A stretch of 55,074 nt of DNA, taken from a candidate division WOR-3 bacterium (GTDB lineage: Bacteria; SDB-A). Below are positions 16,077 through 25,010 of this stretch, in pieces (position 1 is the first letter of the stretch; every line of letters begins with the position of its first letter). A model generated the notes under the pieces. That model was not told the origin of the DNA. It saw only the letters and a list, made by a program, of their open reading frames with translations, and did not search any database. Made by a program: the position numbers and the translations under genes. Location of the stretch: assembly GCA_016926475.1 (NCBI GenBank), contig JAFGON010000027.1:1-55074 (forward strand). The letters are read 5' to 3'.

Positions 16077-18229
16077 GTCACACTCACCTCCGTTTTGATT
16101 GTCCTGCCCTCGACGGGCATCTGCTCGACGATGTAATACCTCTCGTCGAATATGTTTTCTAAATGCAGTGAAAAACTTAAAACCATTTTTTTTAAATCTA
16201 TCAAACGTGTAACGTAAATATTCGTTACCCTGTAAGGTTCGAGCGAAGTTCTGGATAAACCGTACGGATCGGTGTTCGCCTCCCTCGTATAGCGCCTTGC
16301 GATTTGTCTGAACTCAACTTCAGAAAAAAAGTTTTCCGATTTAAAACCAAAAGCGGCTGAAAACCTGTAGACCGGACGGTAGGTGAGATAGTTTCCGCAG
16401 TTTATATCTTTGTCAGTTCTGTTTTTGACGCTCTGCAGAGAAATTCCCGAAGTCAAAAACACTTGCCTGTTAAAATCGAGCCTCGCGTAAAAATCGCAAC
16501 CCAAACCATCCGCTTTTCCAAGGTTTTGAGGCTGATATTGGCCTTTGAAATTCCTTCTCCAGACTATCATGTCTTCGAGAATGCTATAAAAAGCTCTGGC
16601 GGAAAACAAAAAGTTCTGTCCTTTTTTCAAATCAAAATCCAAGTTCAACGTATGGGATTTTTCTGGTTCCAAATATGGGTTCCCAGCGGAATATGCGCTC
16701 TCGACGGTGTGAGTCTGGGAAAAATTCGGAAAATAGGCGTTGTGGGAAAACCCTATACCTCCTGACGCGAAAACGGCTCCTGGCTTTGAGAAAACATTCA
16801 AGAAAGAAGAATACGTCATCAAGAAATCTTCTTCAGATTCATTTGACGTAAAAACAGGCATTGCTTCAAGTTCAAGCCTCATTCTCGATTCGCCTATAAA
16901 ATCTGTGAAAACAGCTTTTGCGGATATCGAATGATCGTATCTCTTCGCGTAAACCCGAGGCATTGATTCTCTTAGCAAATCCTCGAAAAAATAGTCCTGC
17001 CTCTTGAACATTCCGCTGAACACTATCTCCAATTTGCTTTCGAATTTTCTGGAAAGTGACAGGGAAAGTTCTGTCGAGTTGCTGCCTGTCTTTGAATTTT
17101 CCGGAAAAAAATATCCGCTGTCGCTCTGTCCGGGAATCGCCTGTCTTTGGGGACAGAGGTATTGCCTTGAATTCATACCGTGAGAGACCATGGCAACGTA
17201 AGAAATATTTCCAAGAGATCCGGTAAGACTCGCCCAAGCCGTGAGGTTTAATTCTGAAAGTCTTGAAAGGGTCATCACGGATCCGTCGGCTTGACCGGGC
17301 ACACCCCTTTTCCTCCAATTGCTTAACAAAGATATCTCCAACGGAGTTCCGTCTCCTAAAAACAGCTTTACAGCAGAGCCAATTTTTCTCGAATCGTTGT
17401 TTTCAACCGCGCCTCCAGGATAACCTTCCGCCGGGTAGCCTCCGTTATAGGACTCGCATGAAAAATCCAAAGAGAGATATCTTTCTTTGAGAAATACATG
17501 GGGTAGCGCGTGAATCTGAAGAGAATAGAAATCGAAAGAACCTGCCGAGGTCCTGACTTTATTCTCTTCAGAGTTCGGCTTTTTCAAAAAAATATGCAGC
17601 TGACCGCCGGGGTCAGAACCCGCTCCCGGGTTTTTGATAATCACTATTTTTTCGACTGATGAAATGGGGATTGAAGAAACATCGAAATTCCCTGAAGAAG
17701 GGTCGTTTATTCTGATTCCGTCGATGTATATCCCAACCCTTCCGGCGGAGGGTCCGCTGAGGTACACGTTCGCATAATCTCCGGGATTCTGTCCCGTTAC
17801 CGTCACTCCGACTATATCTTCAATCGCTTCCGAAACATTCAGGCTTCCCGACCTTTCCAGCTCTTCCCTTCCTATCACTATGCCGCCGTGATATTCGTCC
17901 GGACTGCCGAAAACCGTCATACCGGAGAACTCTATGGGCTCGCAATCCATGAAGATGAAAAGATTCTTAGCCTCGGTCTGCTCGATGGAAATCGTAATTT
18001 CAAGGCTCTTGTATCCGAGTCTCTGAAAACGGAGGGAATGAACTCCCGACTGTACATTTTGGGCTGAAAATTCACCGTCTGCACCAGTCAGGCATACAAG
18101 ATCACCGTCGAGAAAAACCGTCGCCGCGTTCAAGGGAGTGAAATCGGCTGCGTCTTTCACCACTCCATGAACCAAAGCGCCTTCAGCTGAAAGCCTGACG
18201 ATTGCCGCAAACAAGAAACCTAAAAAAAT
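16070..18229 (-). CDS. TonB-dependent outer-membrane receptor under a cobalamin riboswitch (BtuB-like role)
   Basis: The protein has a CarboxypepD-regulatory-like N-terminal domain (ALVHGVVKDAADFTPLNAAT ... LGYKSL), a TonB plug (ERSGSLNVSEAIEDIVGV, VYIDGIRINDP-type region), and a beta-barrel ending VSVTW. It should import cobalamin or a related corrinoid, given the riboswitch ahead. The start is unclear. TTG at 18214 leaves a truncated signal peptide and has no Shine-Dalgarno. ATT at 18229 has GGAGG five bases upstream and restores a good signal peptide (MFLGFLFAAIVRLSAEG; 719 residues). An ATG at 18246 would also join if the T7 run held eight T. I chose ATT. The propeller lipoprotein gene overlaps its 3' end. 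Confidence 0.88.
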   Translation of the reverse strand: MFLGFLFAAIVRLSAEGALVHGVVKDAADFTPLNAATVFLDGDLVCLTGADGEFSAQNVQSGVHSLRFQRLGYKSLEITISIEQTEAKNLFIFMDCEPIEFSGMTVFGSPDEYHGGIVIGREELERSGSLNVSEAIEDIVGVTVTGQNPGDYANVYLSGPSAGRVGIYIDGIRINDPSSGNFDVSSIPISSVEKIVIIKNPGAGSDPGGQLHIFLKKPNSEENKVRTSAGSFDFYSLQIHALPHVFLKERYLSLDFSCESYNGGYPAEGYPGGAVENNDSRKIGSAVKLFLGDGTPLEISLLSNWRKRGVPGQADGSVMTLSRLSELNLTAWASLTGSLGNISYVAMVSHGMNSRQYLCPQRQAIPGQSDSGYFFPENSKTGSNSTELSLSLSRKFESKLEIVFSGMFKRQDYFFEDLLRESMPRVYAKRYDHSISAKAVFTDFIGESRMRLELEAMPVFTSNESEEDFLMTYSSFLNVFSKPGAVFASGGIGFSHNAYFPNFSQTHTVESAYSAGNPYLEPEKSHTLNLDFDLKKGQNFLFSARAFYSILEDMIVWRRNFKGQYQPQNLGKADGLGCDFYARLDFNRQVFLTSGISLQSVKNRTDKDINCGNYLTYRPVYRFSAAFGFKSENFFSEVEFRQIARRYTREANTDPYGLSRTSLEPYRVTNIYVTRLIDLKKMVLSFSLHLENIFDERYYIVEQMPVEGRTIKTEVSVTW

Positions 18230-18253
18230 AAACCCCTCCAGTTCATGGAGAGG
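18221..18253 (-). terminator. Expression platform of the cobalamin riboswitch (terminator or Shine-Dalgarno sequestering stem)
   Basis: On the minus strand CCTCTCCA and TGGAGGGG form an 8-bp stem (one G-T pair) with loop TGAAC, followed by TTTATTTTTTT. The 3' strand of the stem contains GGAGG, the only Shine-Dalgarno candidate for the receptor. The stem could therefore stop transcription, hide the ribosome site, or both. A second hairpin GCACAA/TTGTGC (18258-18273) lies just before it. Confidence 0.75.
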
Positions 18254-18307
18254 TCATGCACAAGCTTTTGTGCCCGCACACGAACCCCCCGTCGTCGCGA
18301 ATTCAAA

Positions 18308-18453
18308 TTCTTTCGGCGCCAGGTCTTCTGACTCTCGCATCTTCCTCTGGCGAACCTTCCCGGATTGCCCAGTGGTTTTTTCGCCTTCGTCCGCGATCAC
18401 AGCGGCGGGGACTGTCTCCGTTTATCGGAACTTCCCTTGTCGCCGAAGAATTT
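18308..18453 (-). promoter_or_regulatory. Cobalamin (B12) riboswitch aptamer
   Basis: Read on the minus strand, the segment has the family hallmarks in order: a P1 strand TTCTTCGGCG, GGGAAGTTCC, AGTCCCCGCCGCTGTGATC, CCACTGGGCAATCCGGGAAGG, the B12 box AGTCAGAAGACCTGG (18319-18333), and the closing P1 strand CGCCGAAAGAA. It lies between a good promoter and the receptor start. Binding of adenosylcobalamin or a relative should lower expression of the receptor and propeller genes. Confidence 0.95.
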
Positions 18454-18463
18454 TTAAGGCAAA

Positions 18464-18492
18464 ATTAAAACATTTGTGATAATAAATGTCAA
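18464..18492 (-). promoter_or_regulatory. Promoter of the cobalamin-uptake operon
   Basis: On the minus strand a perfect TTGACA (18492-18487), a 17-nt spacer and TTTAAT (18469-18464) point into the riboswitch, with transcription expected to begin near 18456, at the first aptamer strand. It overlaps the divergent parA promoter. Confidence 0.8.
18475..18483 (+). promoter_or_regulatory. Extended -10 promoter of parAB
   Basis: TGTGATAAT is an extended -10 element (TG-n-GATAAT) about 27 nt before the parA start. No -35 box is seen, as is usual for extended -10 promoters. It lies inside the spacer of the divergent cobalamin-operon promoter, so polymerases would compete. Confidence 0.5.
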
Positions 18493-18510
18493 TGATTAAA
18501 GGCGGTTTTT

Positions 18511-19299
18511 TTGTCTAAAGTAATTTCAATAACCAATCAAAAAGGCGGCGTGGCGAAAACCACAACAGCTGTGAACCTCGGAGCGTCATTAGCAGCCGCG
18601 GAAAAGAAGGTTCTGATAATTGACGCAGACCCCCAGGCAAACGCCACTATAGGGCTCGGGGTTGACTCAGCCCTCGCAAAAAACCTCTACGATATATTTT
18701 CCGGAAAATACGCCCCACTTGAAACCATAATAAAATTCGACTATCTGCCGGTCTTCCACCTCATACCTTCTTCACAGCACCTATCGGCGATGGAAGTCGA
18801 ATTGGCCGGGGAAAACGACAGGAACGATTTTCTGAAAGAGGCTTTGAAAGAACTAAGGGACATTTACGACTACATAATACTCGACACCCCTCCGACCCTC
18901 GGTATTTTGACAGTCAACGCCCTTGCCGCCGCCGACAGCATTTTAATAACAATGCAGCCGGAATTTTACGCTTTAGACGGATTGAGCAAATTGATGAGGA
19001 CTTACCAGCTCATCAACCGCGAGCTCAACCCTTCGCTGGCTATAGAAGGCATTATTTTCACCCTCGTCGACCCGAGGTTGAAACTGGTCAAAGAAATAAT
19101 GGACGAGGTAAGGGAACATTTCCCGGAACTCGTGTTTTCAACCTATGTTGCGAGAAACATAAGGCTCGCGGAAGCTCCGAGTTTCGGCAAACCGATTCTC
19201 CTGTACGACGCCGAATCTACAGGGGCTAAAAACTATGTCTCTCTCGCTTTGGAGTTTTTAAAAAGAGAAAGGCTTGAATATGAAAAAAAGACTTGGTAA
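18511..19299 (+). CDS. parA: Chromosome-partitioning ATPase ParA/Soj
   Basis: The 262-residue protein has the deviant Walker A box KGGVAKTTT near residue 11, the Walker A' region [11 protein letters not shown], and [12 protein letters not shown] as Walker B. These are complete hallmarks of ParA/Soj. It uses nucleotide-dependent DNA binding to move and separate ParB-bound origins. The start is TTG at 18511 with AAAGGCGG five bases upstream; [13 protein letters not shown] is the expected beginning. It is followed by parB with an overlap of 20 nt. No parS site (TGTTTCACGTGAAACA type) was noticed nearby. Confidence 0.96.
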   Translation: MSKVISITNQKGGVAKTTTAVNLGASLAAAEKKVLIIDADPQANATIGLGVDSALAKNLYDIFSGKYAPLETIIKFDYLPVFHLIPSSQHLSAMEVELAGENDRNDFLKEALKELRDIYDYIILDTPPTLGILTVNALAAADSILITMQPEFYALDGLSKLMRTYQLINRELNPSLAIEGIIFTLVDPRLKLVKEIMDEVREHFPELVFSTYVARNIRLAEAPSFGKPILLYDAESTGAKNYVSLALEFLKRERLEYEKKTW

Positions 19300-20143
19300 A
19301 GGTTTTGACGCCCTTATAGGATCCGCAACTTCTCTCAAGACTTCAGAAGACGAACTCGTCGAGTTAGACGTAAACATTTTAAAAAAAGGAAAGTTTCAGC
19401 CCCGGACTTATTTCGACGACGAAGCTCTTGAAGAACTTTCAAAGTCAATAAAAACGGACGGTATAATCGAGCCTCTCATTGTGCGTCATTCATCCGACGG
19501 CGCTTACGAGATAATATGCGGCGAGAGAAGATTTGAAGCCGCGAAAAAAATTGGCTTGAAAAAAGTACCGGCAATCGTGAAAGACGTCCCGGATTTGAAG
19601 GCGCTTGAAATATCGATGATTGAAAACCTCCAGAGAGAGAACCTCAATCCAATCGAAGAAGCAGAGGGCTACCACATAATGGCTAACAAATTTCACCTAA
19701 GCCAGCAAGACATATCTCAAAGAGTCGGCAAGAGCAGGTCTACTGTTGCAAACTCAATGCGGCTCCTCGATCTTCCGGAAGAGGTCAAACTGCTCGTCAG
19801 AAAATCCGGCATATCAGCAGGTCACGCGAGGACGATTCTTTCTCTTAAAGAGAAAAAACTCATGATAGTGGCGGCTCAGAGGATAGTCGATAAGAATCTC
19901 TCCGTGCGAGACACAGAAAACTACGTCGAGGAAATAAAGAGAACCCATAAACCTATCAAGAAACAGAAAAAAATTCACTCAAACCCTGAAATATCTTCCA
20001 TCGAGAGCAAAATGTCCGAAAAAATCGGCAACCCCGTGAAGATAAAAATGTCGGGTAAAAAAGGGCGTATTGTAATAGAATTTTTTTCACACGAAGAACT
20101 CAACCAAATAATGGAAAAGTTCGGCGTCACCGAACTTTCATAG
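19280..20143 (+). CDS. parB: Chromosome-partitioning protein ParB/Spo0J (CTPase, DNA-binding)
   Basis: The 287-residue protein opens [14 protein letters not shown], the conserved ParB beginning, so ATG 19280 is preferred over TTG 19274; AGAAAGG lies upstream. The ParB/Srx nucleotide-binding part shows [26 protein letters not shown] and [17 protein letters not shown]. The helix-turn-helix region is [20 protein letters not shown] basic linker and C-terminal dimerisation segment ([20 protein letters not shown]) follow. It should bind parS sites and slide as a CTP clamp. It overlaps parA. Confidence 0.96.
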   Translation: MKKRLGKGFDALIGSATSLKTSEDELVELDVNILKKGKFQPRTYFDDEALEELSKSIKTDGIIEPLIVRHSSDGAYEIICGERRFEAAKKIGLKKVPAIVKDVPDLKALEISMIENLQRENLNPIEEAEGYHIMANKFHLSQQDISQRVGKSRSTVANSMRLLDLPEEVKLLVRKSGISAGHARTILSLKEKKLMIVAAQRIVDKNLSVRDTENYVEEIKRTHKPIKKQKKIHSNPEISSIESKMSEKIGNPVKIKMSGKKGRIVIEFFSHEELNQIMEKFGVTELS

Positions 20144-20162
20144 CATATTGTCAGGAGGGCTA

Positions 20163-21230
20163 ATGAAAAAAACCGAAGAACGACTTAAAGAATTTTGCGA
20201 GATCCCTGGTCCAACCGGTATGGAATCCGCCGTGGCGAAAATGTTCATTGAAAAAGCGAGCTCTTTCTCCGACGAAACATACATTGACCACATTGGGAAC
20301 GCAGTTGCCGTGAAAAAAGGTAAAGGTAAAAAGAAAATTATGGCCGCCGCCCACATGGACGAAGTGGGGTTAATCGTGACGAAAATACTCAAAGGCGGAT
20401 TTCTCCGAGTCTATCAAGTAGGAGGGGTTGACAGATCCATTCTGCTGGGACAGGAAGTTGTAATACATTCTTCCGAAGGTGAAATCGAGGGCTTCATAGG
20501 CTCCAAGCCGCCTCATCTGATGTCCGGGGAAGAGACCAAAAAGCCACACACATGGGAATCCCTGTTCGTAGACACCGGCTTGGATGAAAAGGAGATACTG
20601 TCTAAAATATCGGTTGGTGATTTCATTTCCTACAAAGCGAAAAGCGTCAAGCTACTCTCAGATAATTTTTCATCCAAATCCATCGACAACAGATTCGGCG
20701 TCGCCGTTTTGGTGATGGCTCTCGAAAGGCTTTACAGGACTGAAACCGACTGGAGCTTTTACGCGGTAGGTACTGTTCAGGAAGAATGGACAGGGTTGGG
20801 CGCGAAGAGCTCTGCTAATATTATTAACCCGGACGTTGCCGTCGCGCTCGACGTCACGCACGGGAACCTGCCGGGTTTAAAGGATTCCGAGACTTTCAAT
20901 CTCGGAAAAGGCATAACACTCTCTGTAGGGCCCAACATTCACAGGGGGGTTCTGTCCAAAGCGAAAAAAATATGCGAATACGAAGAAATTCCTTTTTCTT
21001 GCGAAATAGCTCCTTACGGAACAGGAACGGACGCCTACACTATACAGCTCGTTAAAAACGGCATCCCCTGCATTGTCGTATCCGCTCCCGTCAGATCAAT
21101 GCATTCGCCGGTGGAAACCATTTCGGGTAAAGACGTGGAACGTGCGTCAAGACTTCTCTCGTCTCTTGTCAAAGAAATTGAAATTTCCGACCTCGACATA
21201 GACATTCCGGAAAAAGAGGAAAAGGAGTAG
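20163..21230 (+). CDS. M42-family aminopeptidase, copy 1
   Basis: A dinuclear-metal aminopeptidase of the M42 (glutamyl aminopeptidase/TET) family. Motifs in order: AAHMDEVG (metal His and Asp), SIDNRFG, VQEEWTGLGA (catalytic Glu pair), VALDVTHGN (metal Asp) and the final MHSPVE metal His. All metal and base residues look present. ATG 20163 is chosen because GGAGGG lies directly before it. It is the first of three tandem paralogues; the next starts 3 nt after its stop. It should trim peptides in the cytosol as a dodecamer. Its DVTHGN and APYGTGTDAY motifs differ from the two following copies. Confidence 0.93.
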   Translation: MKKTEERLKEFCEIPGPTGMESAVAKMFIEKASSFSDETYIDHIGNAVAVKKGKGKKKIMAAAHMDEVGLIVTKILKGGFLRVYQVGGVDRSILLGQEVVIHSSEGEIEGFIGSKPPHLMSGEETKKPHTWESLFVDTGLDEKEILSKISVGDFISYKAKSVKLLSDNFSSKSIDNRFGVAVLVMALERLYRTETDWSFYAVGTVQEEWTGLGAKSSANIINPDVAVALDVTHGNLPGLKDSETFNLGKGITLSVGPNIHRGVLSKAKKICEYEEIPFSCEIAPYGTGTDAYTIQLVKNGIPCIVVSAPVRSMHSPVETISGKDVERASRLLSSLVKEIEISDLDIDIPEKEEKE

Positions 21231-21233
21231 GCA

Positions 21234-22262
21234 ATGTACCTTGAAAAACTTTCAAATTTATGCGGTGTCGCCGGTTATGAGCACAACGTGAGGAAGTTCA
21301 TTAAAGACACCGTTTCCAAATACGTGTCTTCCGTGGAAACCGACGCCCTGGGGAATCTCATTTGCTTCGTAAAAGGAAAGGACAAATCGCAGAGGCTGCT
21401 CATGGCGGCTCACATGGACGAAGTCGGTTTTATCGTCGAGAGCATAGATAAGGACGGTTTTATCCATTTCACTCCGTCAGGGGGCGTAGACCCTCGAGTG
21501 CTTCCGGCGAAAAGAGTCCTCATAGGCGATAAATCGATACCCGGCATTATATGCTGGCCTCCGCCTCATTTGATGAAGAAAAAAAACGACTCAGTTCCCT
21601 CTGTTTCAACCCTCGTAATTGACATTGGAGCGGAAAATGAAAAGGCGTCCAAGGCGAAAGTTTCCGTAGGAGACTTTTTGACCTTTGACACAAAGTTTGG
21701 TTTTTTGACAAAAGACAGAATAAAGGGAAAAGCTTTCGACGACAGAATAGGCTGTTCTCTTTTGATGGACATACTAAAAAAGAAAGAAGAGTATCCTTTT
21801 GACCTTTTCGTCGTATTCACTGTTCAGGAAGAAGTTGGACTCAGAGGCGCAGGTGTCTTGGGCGAGAGACTTGACCCTAAAGCGGCGTTAATTCTCGAAG
21901 GAACAGGCGCGGCTGACTTTCCTCCCGACGATGACGAAATCGATCTGCCGCAATACCCCTCTCTCGGCAAAGGACCGGTGGTGACGATTTCAGACCGATC
22001 GATTTTCGTCGGAAAGAAAATGCTCGACCTCATAGAGAAGACAGCGAAAGAAAACAAGATCAAGTATCAGTTCAAACAACCGCAGGTCGGAGGCACAGAC
22101 GCGGGAAGAATTCACGTATCGAGAAAAGGAATTCCGAGCGCGATAATCAGCGTCCCGGCGAGATACATTCATTCGCCTGTTTCTATTTCGTCACTTTCCG
22201 ACTACAGGGAAACTCTCAAGCTGGTCGAAAGTATTATGCCGGTGATAGCAAAATCATTTTAG
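21234..22262 (+). CDS. M42-family aminopeptidase, copy 2
   Basis: Second of the three tandem M42 peptidases (342 residues). Motifs: AAHMDEVGFIV, AFDDRIGC, VQEEVGLRGAG, LILEGTGAADFP and ARYIHSPVS. Here the metal-site Asp of copy 1 (LDVT) is replaced by Glu in LEGT, as in the FrvX-like branch of the family. The active site otherwise looks intact. The start ATG is 3 nt after the previous stop, with AAAAGGAG ahead. Divergence among the three copies suggests different peptide preference, or a mixed complex. Confidence 0.92.
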   Translation: MYLEKLSNLCGVAGYEHNVRKFIKDTVSKYVSSVETDALGNLICFVKGKDKSQRLLMAAHMDEVGFIVESIDKDGFIHFTPSGGVDPRVLPAKRVLIGDKSIPGIICWPPPHLMKKKNDSVPSVSTLVIDIGAENEKASKAKVSVGDFLTFDTKFGFLTKDRIKGKAFDDRIGCSLLMDILKKKEEYPFDLFVVFTVQEEVGLRGAGVLGERLDPKAALILEGTGAADFPPDDDEIDLPQYPSLGKGPVVTISDRSIFVGKKMLDLIEKTAKENKIKYQFKQPQVGGTDAGRIHVSRKGIPSAIISVPARYIHSPVSISSLSDYRETLKLVESIMPVIAKSF

Positions 22263-22278
22263 AAAAGAGGAGATTAAG

Positions 22279-23283
22279 ATGAGAGATATCGCAGAAAAAT
22301 TCACCCAGGCTTACGGTCCTTCAGGAAGCGAAAACAAAATTCGCAAGCTGATAGAAGAAGAAGTAAAGCAATACGCCGATGAAATAAGAACGGACAGCCT
22401 CGGGAACCTGATAGTACGGAAAAAAGGTCCTGGGAAAAAAATTCTCGTAGCGGCGCACATGGACGAAATCGGAGTTATAGTTAACTATATCGACGAAAGG
22501 GGTTTCCTGAGGTTCGCCCCGGTGGGAGGTGTTTATCCTCTCATAGCAGTCGGTCAGAGAGTGGTCTTTGAAGACGGCACCCAGGGAGCGGTCGGAAGCG
22601 AGACAAGAGACATAACTCCAGGATCGGTCCCTCCACTTTCGAAAATGTTTATTGACATAGGCGCCAAAGACAAAAAAGACGCCGCGGGAAAGATCGAGAT
22701 TGGCGCTAAAGCGGGTTTTTCCCAGGCTTTCTCGGTCAATGGACAGAGATGGATATCAAAAGCCATGGACGACAGAATAGCTTGCGCTGTAATCGTCGAC
22801 GCTCTCAAAAAAATCAAGAAACCCGCAAACGATTTGTATTTCGTCTTCACCGTCCAAGAAGAAGTGGGCTTGAGGGGCGCGAAGACTTCAGCTTACGCGA
22901 TAGATCCGGACCTCGCAATAGCGGTCGATGTCACAGGCACCGGCGACACACCCAAAGGATTCGTCATGTCTGTTGAACTGGGAAAAGGACCCGGTCTAAA
23001 AGTGATGGACGCCTCAATCGTCGTCACAGAAAAGATGAAAAAATTCATGAAGAGCACCGCTGAAAAGAGAAACATACCTTTCCAGAATGAAATACTCGTC
23101 TACGGAGGAACCGACGCCGGAGCTTTCCACTTGACAAAATCGGGAATTCACTCGGGCTGTATTTCTATTCCGGCGAGATACATTCACTCTCCCAGCGAAA
23201 TGATAGATTCTCAAGACGCGGAAAACGCTTCCAAATGGCTTGTTTCAATATGTGAAACTGACGCCGCGGCTTCGGGATTTTAA
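22279..23283 (+). CDS. M42-family aminopeptidase, copy 3
   Basis: Third tandem M42 peptidase (334 residues). Motifs: AAHMDEIGVIV, AMDDRIAC, VQEEVGLRGAK, AVDVTGTGDTP and ARYIHSPSE. The metal ligands and the catalytic Glu are present. It combines the DVT form of copy 1 with the QEEVGLRGA form of copy 2. AGAGGAG precedes the ATG. It runs with a 3-nt gap into the RNase PH gene, so peptide recycling and RNA processing are co-transcribed. Confidence 0.92.
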   Translation: MRDIAEKFTQAYGPSGSENKIRKLIEEEVKQYADEIRTDSLGNLIVRKKGPGKKILVAAHMDEIGVIVNYIDERGFLRFAPVGGVYPLIAVGQRVVFEDGTQGAVGSETRDITPGSVPPLSKMFIDIGAKDKKDAAGKIEIGAKAGFSQAFSVNGQRWISKAMDDRIACAVIVDALKKIKKPANDLYFVFTVQEEVGLRGAKTSAYAIDPDLAIAVDVTGTGDTPKGFVMSVELGKGPGLKVMDASIVVTEKMKKFMKSTAEKRNIPFQNEILVYGGTDAGAFHLTKSGIHSGCISIPARYIHSPSEMIDSQDAENASKWLVSICETDAAASGF

Positions 23284-23286
23284 AAT

Positions 23287-24021
23287 ATGCAAAGATTTCA
23301 AGCCCGGTCATCAGATTCCGCAAGAAAAATTGAAATAATCGCGCCTTATCAAAAAAACGTACCGGGCTCGTGTCTTTGCAAATACGGAGACACTTGGGTC
23401 TGCTGTTCGGTCTCGATTTCCGAAGGCGTTCCGGCTTGGCTCAAAGGGAAAGGTCACGGGTGGCTTTCTGCCGAATACGGCATGCTTCCCGGATCATCCC
23501 CTCAGAGAGTCAAGAGAGAACGCATGTATTCCAATTCGAGATCTCTGGAAATAGGCAGGCTCATAGGAAGGTCTCTGCGTGCTGCTATTGACGTCAAATC
23601 TCTTCCCCAGAATACTTACACCATCGACTGCGACGTCATTCAGGCTGACGGTGGAACAAGAACCGCTTCCATAACCGGTTCGTGGGTCGCGCTTGTCATG
23701 GCTGTTGAAAACCAGAAAACTCTGCACAGGCTGAAATCCGATCCGGTTATAAGGCAGATTGGAGCTGTCAGTGCCGGCTTCTGGCAGAACAAGCCGCTCG
23801 TCGACCTCGATTATTCCGAAGACAGCTCGGCGGATTTTGACGCGAATTTCGTTTTCACAAAAGACCTTGACATAGTTGAAATACAGTCTTCCGCAGAAGG
23901 ATACACGATCACAAGAAAAGAATTTTCCTCTCTTTTAGACATGGTCACCAAAGCAATGCCTCCAGTATTCAAGGCTCAGGATGAAGCACTGAACTCTCTC
24001 GGCATCCCGCTTAAATGCTAA
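23287..24021 (+). CDS. rph: Ribonuclease PH
   Basis: The 244-residue protein matches RNase PH throughout: GDTWVCCSVSISEGVPAW, GWLSAEYGMLP (phosphate-site region), RIGRSLRAAID-type helix (here LIGRSLRAAIDVK), TIDCDVIQADGGTRTASITG and PLVDLDYSEDSSADFDANFV. It trims the 3' end of tRNA precursors by phosphorolysis. Length is typical. The tRNA-Ile of this window lacks an encoded CCA, so 3' processing followed by CCA addition is required here. It overlaps the next gene by 7 nt. Confidence 0.96.
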   Translation: MQRFQARSSDSARKIEIIAPYQKNVPGSCLCKYGDTWVCCSVSISEGVPAWLKGKGHGWLSAEYGMLPGSSPQRVKRERMYSNSRSLEIGRLIGRSLRAAIDVKSLPQNTYTIDCDVIQADGGTRTASITGSWVALVMAVENQKTLHRLKSDPVIRQIGAVSAGFWQNKPLVDLDYSEDSSADFDANFVFTKDLDIVEIQSSAEGYTITRKEFSSLLDMVTKAMPPVFKAQDEALNSLGIPLKC

Positions 24022-25010
24022 ACGGCAACATCTTCTCCAAAACTGTCGACACCCACAGACAAAAGGTCCGTCTTGATTCATACCTTTCGGCTTCAGGAGC
24101 GCCTACTAGCCGATCAAGGCTCAAAAAGCTCATTGAACAAGGGTTTGTTCAAGTCAACGGCGTAAAAATTACCACACCGCATCATTTCGTCAAAAGAGGA
24201 GATCTGCTCACCGTGACCTTTCCAAAAGAACCTGTCATGTCGCTCGAACCCCAGGAAATAGAAATAAAAATTGTCTACGAAGACGAAGACATCATTGTCA
24301 TAGACAAACAACCCGGCATAGTTGTCCACCCAGCCAAAGGCAACAGGGAAGGTACTCTTGTCAATGCTCTGCTGTTTCACTCCTCTCTGACAAAAGCCGG
24401 ATCAGACGATTACAGGCCAGGGATTGTCCACAGACTCGACAAGGACACCTCCGGTCTCATGGTCACCGCGAAAACAGAAAGTTCCTACAGAAATTTACAG
24501 CAACAGATATCGTCAAGGGAGATGAGTAGAGAGTATCTCGCCCTCGTCTGGGGAGAGCCGCAAAAGACCGGTTTTGTCGAAGCACCGATAGGCAGGAGTA
24601 GAGTGGACAGAAAAAAAATGGCGGTGACTTCTTACCTTTCTAAAGAAGCGAAAACTCATTTCAAAACCCTGGTCTGCTACGGAGCCGTGTCTTTACTGCT
24701 CTGCAGACTTGAAACAGGCAGAACCCACCAGATTAGAGTCCACATGAAGCATATAGGCCATTCTGTCGTTGGAGACAGAGATTACGGCGGAACAAACGTA
24801 TATCCAAAAGGAGTTTCAGTAAAGTGGTCTTCCCAGATCCAGACCATAAAAAAACTGGCTTCAAGACAGGTGCTTCACGCCGCAAGGCTTTCTTTCAGAC
24901 ACCCAAGGGAAGGGGTGAATGTAAAATTTTTCTCACCCTTCCCCAAAGACCTGTTTCCTGTTTTTCAATTCCTTTCTAAAGAGAGAATCCGCTATTTTTC
25001 CTCAACGTAG
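24015..25010 (+). CDS. RluA/RluD-family 23S rRNA pseudouridine synthase
   Basis: The 331-residue enzyme has an N-terminal S4 RNA-binding domain (RSRLKKLIEQGFVQVNGVKI) and the RluA catalytic core: IVHRLDKDTSGLMV with the catalytic Asp, ALVWGEPQKTG, and LETGRTHQIRVHMKHIGH. The layout S4 plus core is that of RluD/RluC. The target uridines cannot be stated, although RluD-like modification of helix 69 is the commonest for this layout. It converges on the next lipoprotein gene, with the two coding ends overlapping by 19 nt. Confidence 0.93.
   Translation: MLNGNIFSKTVDTHRQKVRLDSYLSASGAPTSRSRLKKLIEQGFVQVNGVKITTPHHFVKRGDLLTVTFPKEPVMSLEPQEIEIKIVYEDEDIIVIDKQPGIVVHPAKGNREGTLVNALLFHSSLTKAGSDDYRPGIVHRLDKDTSGLMVTAKTESSYRNLQQQISSREMSREYLALVWGEPQKTGFVEAPIGRSRVDRKKMAVTSYLSKEAKTHFKTLVCYGAVSLLLCRLETGRTHQIRVHMKHIGHSVVGDRDYGGTNVYPKGVSVKWSSQIQTIKKLASRQVLHAARLSFRHPREGVNVKFFSPFPKDLFPVFQFLSKERIRYFSST

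Noticed and set aside
18250-18480. Short plus-strand frames over the riboswitch
   Set aside because: They fall wholly in the structured aptamer and its platform on the opposite strand.
18490-20160. parS centromere site near parAB
   Set aside because: No palindrome resembling TGTTTCACGTGAAACA was noticed in or around the genes.
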